Assembly: GCA_026129135.1 (NCBI GenBank)
Contig: JAHCIQ010000005.1
Location: forward strand, 124,001 to 188,000
Direction of reading: 5' to 3'
Source of the DNA: Cyanobacteria bacterium TGS_CYA1
GTDB taxonomy: Bacteria; Cyanobacteriota; Vampirovibrionia; Obscuribacterales; Obscuribacteraceae
Length of the DNA stretch: 64,000 nucleotides
Below are positions 59,927 through 64,000 of the stretch, one piece after another. Every line of letters starts with the position of its first letter. The stretch's first letter is position 1. The translations under genes and the position numbers were made by a program. Below the pieces are notes generated by a model that was not told where the DNA came from, did no database searches, and saw nothing but the letters and a program-made list of their open reading frames with translations.

Positions 59927-60994
59927 GTGGTTAAGGCCAAATCCTTTTTGCTTGCGACTGGCTTGTTGCTGTCACTGACACTGACTCTGGGCGAGCCGTC
60001 GCTGCCTTCGTTCGCCGAGGGCGAGCAGTATTTTTTAAACAATAAAGTCGTTTCAAAAGAGCAGTATCAAGCAGCCATTCTTTTGCAAGAAGGAGTGAAA
60101 TTCCTGCATGCAAATAACAATCGCGATGCCGTGATCAAACTCAAACAAGCAGCCGATCTTGCGCCAGGCTTTGCCGAAGTGCACCATAATCTTGGAATCG
60201 CGCTTGCTAAAACTGGTCAGGTGAAAGAAGCTATAAGCGAGCTCGAGCTTGCACGCAATTTGAATCCGAACCTCGATTCAAGTTGGATGAGCCTTGGTGG
60301 TTTATACCAAACAGAAGGACGCATACAAGATGCAATCACCACCTACGGTGAATTTGTAAAACGCTTCCCTAATCACAAAGACGCAAGAAAAGTGTCCGAA
60401 CTTATATTAGGACTGCAAAAGGAAGCATCGAGAGAAAGCCGCGTTCAGTCTGGCGGCAGCTTGCAGGACTATTACGCCGAAGTCACTGCCCATGGCAGAG
60501 CACGTTGGCCGTCAAACAAAATGCCGCTCAAAGTTTTTATTGCACAAGGCAAAAGCACACCCAACTTCAAGCCTGGCTCCGAAGATCTTTTGAAACAATC
60601 TTTTGTAGACTGGCAAAACGCTTCCAAAGGCGCAGTCTCATTTGAATTTGTCGATTCAGAAAAAAATTCAGACATCCAATGTACCTGGACGAATGACTCG
60701 AGCAAGTTCAAGAACGCTGCCGAAGCTGGCGAAACCCAGTTATTCTCAGGCAAAAATGGGCTGGTAAAAGGCTCAATCGCCTTTTTGACTGTGCCCTTGA
60801 TGCCAGACATGCCTCTTACCCAAAACAGATTGCGACTCATTTTCTTGCACGAAATCGGGCATGTAATCGGCATGGCAGGTCACACCAATAATCCCAAAGA
60901 CGCTATGTTCTTTTCGATTGATGTGGCAGACAACTGGCGCGACCTCACCGAGCGCGACGCAGCTACAGCCATTCGACTCTACTTGGAGCCTTAA
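59927..60994 (+). CDS. Exported TPR protein with matrixin-type metalloprotease domain
   Basis: 355 residues, GTG start one base after the pgk stop (TAA-A-GTG). The signal peptide spans about 1-31, then two to three TPR units at about 45-155 (FLHANNNRDAVIKLKQAADL; AEVHHNLGIALAKTGQVKEA; SWMSLGGLYQTEGRIQDA). A metzincin domain runs from about 190; the zinc motif is FLHEIGHVIGMAGH (HExGHxxGxxGH), followed by DAMFFSIDVAD as the Met-turn. The N-terminal domain of the protease part (ARWPSNKMPLKVFIA) is M10-like. Coupling to glycolytic genes is unexpected; envelope proteolysis is the likely role. Confidence 0.82.
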   Translation: MVKAKSFLLATGLLLSLTLTLGEPSLPSFAEGEQYFLNNKVVSKEQYQAAILLQEGVKFLHANNNRDAVIKLKQAADLAPGFAEVHHNLGIALAKTGQVKEAISELELARNLNPNLDSSWMSLGGLYQTEGRIQDAITTYGEFVKRFPNHKDARKVSELILGLQKEASRESRVQSGGSLQDYYAEVTAHGRARWPSNKMPLKVFIAQGKSTPNFKPGSEDLLKQSFVDWQNASKGAVSFEFVDSEKNSDIQCTWTNDSSKFKNAAEAGETQLFSGKNGLVKGSIAFLTVPLMPDMPLTQNRLRLIFLHEIGHVIGMAGHTNNPKDAMFFSIDVADNWRDLTERDAATAIRLYLEP

Positions 60995-60998
60995 GTAA

Positions 60999-61030
60999 AT
61001 TTCGTCTGTTGTCCGGACGTCAGACGAAAT
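60999..61030. terminator. Hairpin between convergent genes
   Basis: ATTTCGTCTG (60999-61008) pairs perfectly with CAGACGAAAT (61021-61030); the 12-nt loop contains GTCCGGAC, itself a palindrome. It is flanked by the metalloprotease and symporter stops. T-runs are weak on both sides. Confidence 0.55.
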
Positions 61031-61050
61031 GGAACTAAGCTATTTTCGAA

Positions 61051-62583
61051 CTAAGCAATATTTGAAAGCTCAGGTTCGGCAATATCGAGCGGGCGTTTTG
61101 CCAAAACTCGACTCACCACAAGATCGCTCAGCAAATAAGCAAATAACGAACACACGGTCGATGCAAGCGTCAGGGGCAAATCGAGTTTGTCGAAGGGCGG
61201 GATTTTTTGCATAAAATACTCCCAGCCAAGAAGGTACTGACACATCCAAGTCAAAATCCCAGTAAGCATGGATATCACTGCTGGAATTTCGCTCTTTGGT
61301 TTGGAATAGACCCCAAAAGCAAGCGGAACGAAGAGACCAACAAGCGGAATACTGTAAGCACTTTCAAGCAGTCCATAAGCACGCTCGCCAGAAAACACAG
61401 TGGCCAGCGCGCACAACGCCATGAATACGACGCATATGCGATTGAGCTTGAGCTGGTCTATGTTTTCGCGTACAAATTTCATTTTGTACAAAATATTTTG
61501 AGTAAGCACTGTTGCAGGCGACAAAATAGCGCTATTGATAGTCGACATAACGGCCGCCACGATAACGACCACAAACACGACTGCAAGCCATGGTGGCAAA
61601 AATCCTTTTGCCAGCGCCGGCAGAACCGAAACGTCTGGACCAAGTGCAAATCCAGTGTGCTGTGCCATATAAATTGAAACAAAGCCAAGAATTACAGGCA
61701 ATGCACCAAACAAGATATAGGCTATACCAGCGATATAACAGGCATACTGAGCAACCTTTTCGTCTTTTGCCGAAAACATGCGCTGCATCAGGTCCTGACT
61801 GGGAATATTTCCAAGCGCACCAGCTGCAAACAAAGACGTCCAGGCAAAGAGTTCGCCATGGCTTTGAGTAGGAATCAATTCCAATTTCAAAGGTGCAGTA
61901 GTTTGCACACAGTGAATTACATTTGCAAATCCAAGCATGATGTCGCCGTGTCCAAGTCCTGCAAGCGCACTGCAGGTGAGAATCACAAGCCCTACGAGCA
62001 CGAGCCAGATTTGAGTCGCATCACACAAAGTGACGGCCCACATGCCACCAAGAATGGTGTAACCAGTGCCCACGATAGTGACAAGAACCGCACCCACATT
62101 TAATGGCAGCCCAAAGAACAAATGCAAAATTTGAGCCAGTGCCACGAATTGTGCAGCGATCCAGCCAAAGAAGCTTGGAATCATAATAAGGGCAGACATA
62201 ATTTCGGCTGAATTGCCGAATTTTATTCTGAAGAAATCAGACAAAGTTGTGATGCCCATTCTCCAGAGAGGCTTGGCAAAGAATGCACCAGCAATGAGCA
62301 GGCACACACCCGAACCAAATGGATCAAGACTCACTTGTTTGAGTCCGTTATTTGCTACTTCGCTCGATACTGTCAAAATTGTGCCGGCGCCAAACCAGAT
62401 AGCAAGCAACGCTGGCCATGAAAGCCCGATACCAAGTCTTCGCCCGGCGACGACATAGTCTTCTACATTCTGGACTTTGCGCTCAGCATAATAGCTGATA
62501 GCGTACACCCCTATGATGTAGAGAACAATTACGGCGCCAAGCATCAGCTTGAAGTCGTTAGATATGAAATTAGACCCCTCCAC
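61051..62583 (-). CDS. Sodium/solute symporter (SSF family)
   Basis: Integral membrane symporter, 510 residues with about 13 helices, of the SSS/SSF family: sodium-coupled uptake of a sugar, amino acid or short organic acid. The N-terminus has YYAERKVQNVEDYVVAGRRLGIGLSWPALLAIWFGAGTI, then IPSFFGWIAAQFVALAQI, VGTGYTILGGMWAV, GALGNIPSQDLMQRMFSAKDE and VMSTINSAILSPATVLTQNIL, all family motifs. The substrate is not determinable. It starts four bases after the enoyl-CoA hydratase stop, so the two could be one transcript. Confidence 0.9.
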   Translation of the reverse strand: MEGSNFISNDFKLMLGAVIVLYIIGVYAISYYAERKVQNVEDYVVAGRRLGIGLSWPALLAIWFGAGTILTVSSEVANNGLKQVSLDPFGSGVCLLIAGAFFAKPLWRMGITTLSDFFRIKFGNSAEIMSALIMIPSFFGWIAAQFVALAQILHLFFGLPLNVGAVLVTIVGTGYTILGGMWAVTLCDATQIWLVLVGLVILTCSALAGLGHGDIMLGFANVIHCVQTTAPLKLELIPTQSHGELFAWTSLFAAGALGNIPSQDLMQRMFSAKDEKVAQYACYIAGIAYILFGALPVILGFVSIYMAQHTGFALGPDVSVLPALAKGFLPPWLAVVFVVVIVAAVMSTINSAILSPATVLTQNILYKMKFVRENIDQLKLNRICVVFMALCALATVFSGERAYGLLESAYSIPLVGLFVPLAFGVYSKPKSEIPAVISMLTGILTWMCQYLLGWEYFMQKIPPFDKLDLPLTLASTVCSLFAYLLSDLVVSRVLAKRPLDIAEPELSNIA

Positions 62584-62587
62584 CTAC

Positions 62588-63394
62588 TTACTTGCCTGTG
62601 TAAGCGGGTGCGCGTTTTTCAACGAAGGCTTTGACGCCTTCCTGAAAATCGTCAGAACGTCCGGCAATCTCTTGCAAGCTTGCTTCGTATTCGAGTAATT
62701 CTTCCAAATCTGGAAATACTGCTTTATTGAAAGCGCGCTTGGTGAGCGCGTAAGCTTTGGTCGGTCCTTTAGCCAATTTAAGTGCAAGCTCCATTGCTGT
62801 GTTCAACACTTCAGAGTCTGCCACGACTTGATTGACAAGTCCATACTCCAGAGCTTGCTTGGAAGATAACTTATCAGCACTCAGCATCAGCTCGAAAGCT
62901 TTGGTCGGGTTGAGCAAACGTGGCAAGAAGAAAGTCGAGCCCGAATCAGGCACCAGACCAACTTTGGTGAAAGACTGGATAAAGCTCGTGCTTTCGGCAA
63001 TGATTCTGTAATCGCAAGCAAAAGCAAGACTGGCACCAGCTCCAGCTGCTACGCCATTGACTGCAGCCACGATTGGTTTTTCCATGCGGCGCAATTTTGT
63101 TATAAGTGGATTGTAGCGTCTGCGAATCGAATCACCAAGCGAGGGACGCTCGCCCATTTCTTGCGAAATGCTGCGACTCTGCAGGTCTTGTCCAGCACAA
63201 AAACCACGTCCGGCGCCAGTTAAAACAATCACTTTGACGTCTTTGTTTTTTTCCATCTCTTTGAGAGCGTCTTGCAATTGAAAGGTCAGCTCGTCGTTGA
63301 ATGAATTGAGCTTGTCTGGTCTGTTCAAAGTAACCAAACCAACTCCATCCTTTATTTCGGTGAGAAGAACTTTTTCTGATTCACTCTTAGACAC
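62588..63394 (-). CDS. Enoyl-CoA hydratase/isomerase (PaaG-like)
   Basis: Crotonase-fold enzyme, 268 residues, cytoplasm. RGFCAGQDLQSRS (oxyanion-hole loop typical of the PaaG group), VNGVAAGAGASLAFACDYRI and FTKVGLVPDSGSTFFLPRL with Asp in place of the second glutamate, as in 1,2-epoxyphenylacetyl-CoA isomerases. Beta-oxidation or aromatic-CoA degradation are both possible; no paa genes are in the window. It lies 4 bp upstream of the symporter gene and 56 bp downstream of another crotonase gene on the same strand. Confidence 0.88.
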   Translation of the reverse strand: MSKSESEKVLLTEIKDGVGLVTLNRPDKLNSFNDELTFQLQDALKEMEKNKDVKVIVLTGAGRGFCAGQDLQSRSISQEMGERPSLGDSIRRRYNPLITKLRRMEKPIVAAVNGVAAGAGASLAFACDYRIIAESTSFIQSFTKVGLVPDSGSTFFLPRLLNPTKAFELMLSADKLSSKQALEYGLVNQVVADSEVLNTAMELALKLAKGPTKAYALTKRAFNKAVFPDLEELLEYEASLQEIAGRSDDFQEGVKAFVEKRAPAYTGK

Positions 63395-63450
63395 TTTGCC
63401 GGTCTCCTATAACTTGGTCATCGAACTAAAATTATTACTGACTAAACGAC

Positions 63451-64000
63451 TCAGCGACCAGAAAATGTGGGCTGACGTTTTTCCAGAAATGCTTTCATGC
63501 CTTCCTTTTGATCTTCGGATGAGAAGAGCATGTAGAAGTTTTTGCGCTCGAACATGAGACCTTCCGAAATGGGAGCGTCGTATGTTTTGAGCACTGATTC
63601 TTTGGCGAGGCGAACCGCCACAGGCGATTTCTTAGCAATTTCGCGAGCGATAGCTTTGGCTTCTTCCAAATACAACTCAACCGGCACCACTTTATTCACC
63701 AGTCCCAGAGCAAGCGCTTCGGGAGCGGTTATCGGCTTTCCAGTCAAAATCATTTCCATTGCTTTGTGCTTGCCCACAACACGAGTCAAACGCTGTGTGC
63801 CACCAGCACCAGGAATGACACCGATATTGATTTCAGGCTGACCAAGCTGGGTCGTTTCCGAAGCGACGATAATGTCGCAATTCATCATTAGTTCGCATCC
63901 ACCACCAAGGACGAATCCGCTCACGGCGCAGACGATAGGCTTTTTGACATTGCGTATGCGATCCCAGGTAGCAAAATTGTCTCTGAGCATTATGCTAATA
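63451..64000 (-). CDS. Enoyl-CoA hydratase (5' end beyond window)
   Basis: Canonical crotonase cut by the right edge: the frame stays open to position 64000 without a clear start, and the visible part (about 182 residues) begins inside the domain. GGGCELMMNCDIIV has the first catalytic Glu and QLGQPEINIGVIPGAGG the second, so it is a true hydratase type, in contrast to the gene at 56222. GTQRLTRVVGKHKAMEMILTG and a C-terminal SEDQKEGMKAFLEKRQPTFSG follow. Confidence 0.92.
   Translation of the reverse strand, partial: ISIMLRDNFATWDRIRNVKKPIVCAVSGFVLGGGCELMMNCDIIVASETTQLGQPEINIGVIPGAGGTQRLTRVVGKHKAMEMILTGKPITAPEALALGLVNKVVPVELYLEEAKAIAREIAKKSPVAVRLAKESVLKTYDAPISEGLMFERKNFYMLFSSEDQKEGMKAFLEKRQPTFSGR

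Overview
The window is a gene-dense stretch of a bacterial chromosome of moderate GC, with no phage, IS element or CRISPR array. Several features suggest a non-photosynthetic relative of Cyanobacteria, most likely Vampirovibrionia (Melainabacteria) of the Obscuribacter type. These are a radical SAM protein (TIGR03960 plus TIGR03936) next to an RNase E/G, System II cytochrome c maturation (Ccs1/CcsA), a cytosolic cobalamin-binding protein of cyanobacterial type, YlqD and a DUF4388 protein, with no photosynthesis genes. ExbB/ExbD/TonB-like proteins, Lnt and lipoproteins imply a Gram-negative envelope. This placement is inference from gene content and was not computed.

Layout. 1-4.9 kb: RNase E/G and the B12/radical SAM protein. 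5-11.9 kb: exported proteins of unknown function, a PHP phosphoesterase coupled to YmdB, and an amino-acid permease. 11.9-13 kb: two tandem cyclophilins. 13.4-21.1 kb, mostly minus strand: FtsX/FtsE, a DUF721 protein, SCP2, AroE, an ExbD/ExbB/TonB-like energy-coupling set and an exported VirB10-like protein. 21.3-29.2 kb: a zinc-ribbon protein with repeated LRSPLL motifs, an exported coiled-coil protein, SppA, a Yip1-like protein, MiaA, PncB and an exported Ada-type metal-binding protein. 29.3-34.5 kb: a large DUF4388 membrane protein, two TPR lipoproteins, SpoIID and tRNA-Ser. 34.7-38.5 kb: TlyA, then the most interesting locus, a bufferin-like RiPP cassette (precursor with four EGSCKGK-type repeats, DUF692/MNIO enzyme, DUF2063 partner). 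Its promoter region is rich in palindromes and holds a 17-bp exact match to the core of the E. coli lac operator. 38.5-50.6 kb: a histone-H1-like protein, an adenosine deaminase-family enzyme, a third cyclophilin, the thyA-folA-cytochrome c-aat run, a P5C dehydrogenase, YlqD, a primary-type sigma factor, and polyprenyl synthase-Ccs1-CcsA. 50.7-64 kb: an AbiTii-like protein with a BtuF-like protein, an SGNH-like protein, RuvC, Lnt (catalytic Cys replaced), DUF192, three crotonases (one cut by the window edge), NifU-C, Gap-Pgk followed by a TPR-metalloprotease, and a sodium/solute symporter.

How the parts fit. The physiology suggested is respiratory (c-type cytochromes, polyprenyl quinone precursor) with glycolysis/gluconeogenesis, amino-acid uptake and proline/glutamate catabolism, and acyl-CoA metabolism. 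Many exported proteins are low-complexity and of unknown function. Genes are packed tightly: five convergent pairs overlap at their 3' ends, and several same-strand pairs share ATGA or TAATG junctions. Start codons are often TTG or GTG and Shine-Dalgarno sequences are inconsistent. A few genes have a -10-like box so close to the start that leaderless transcription is plausible.
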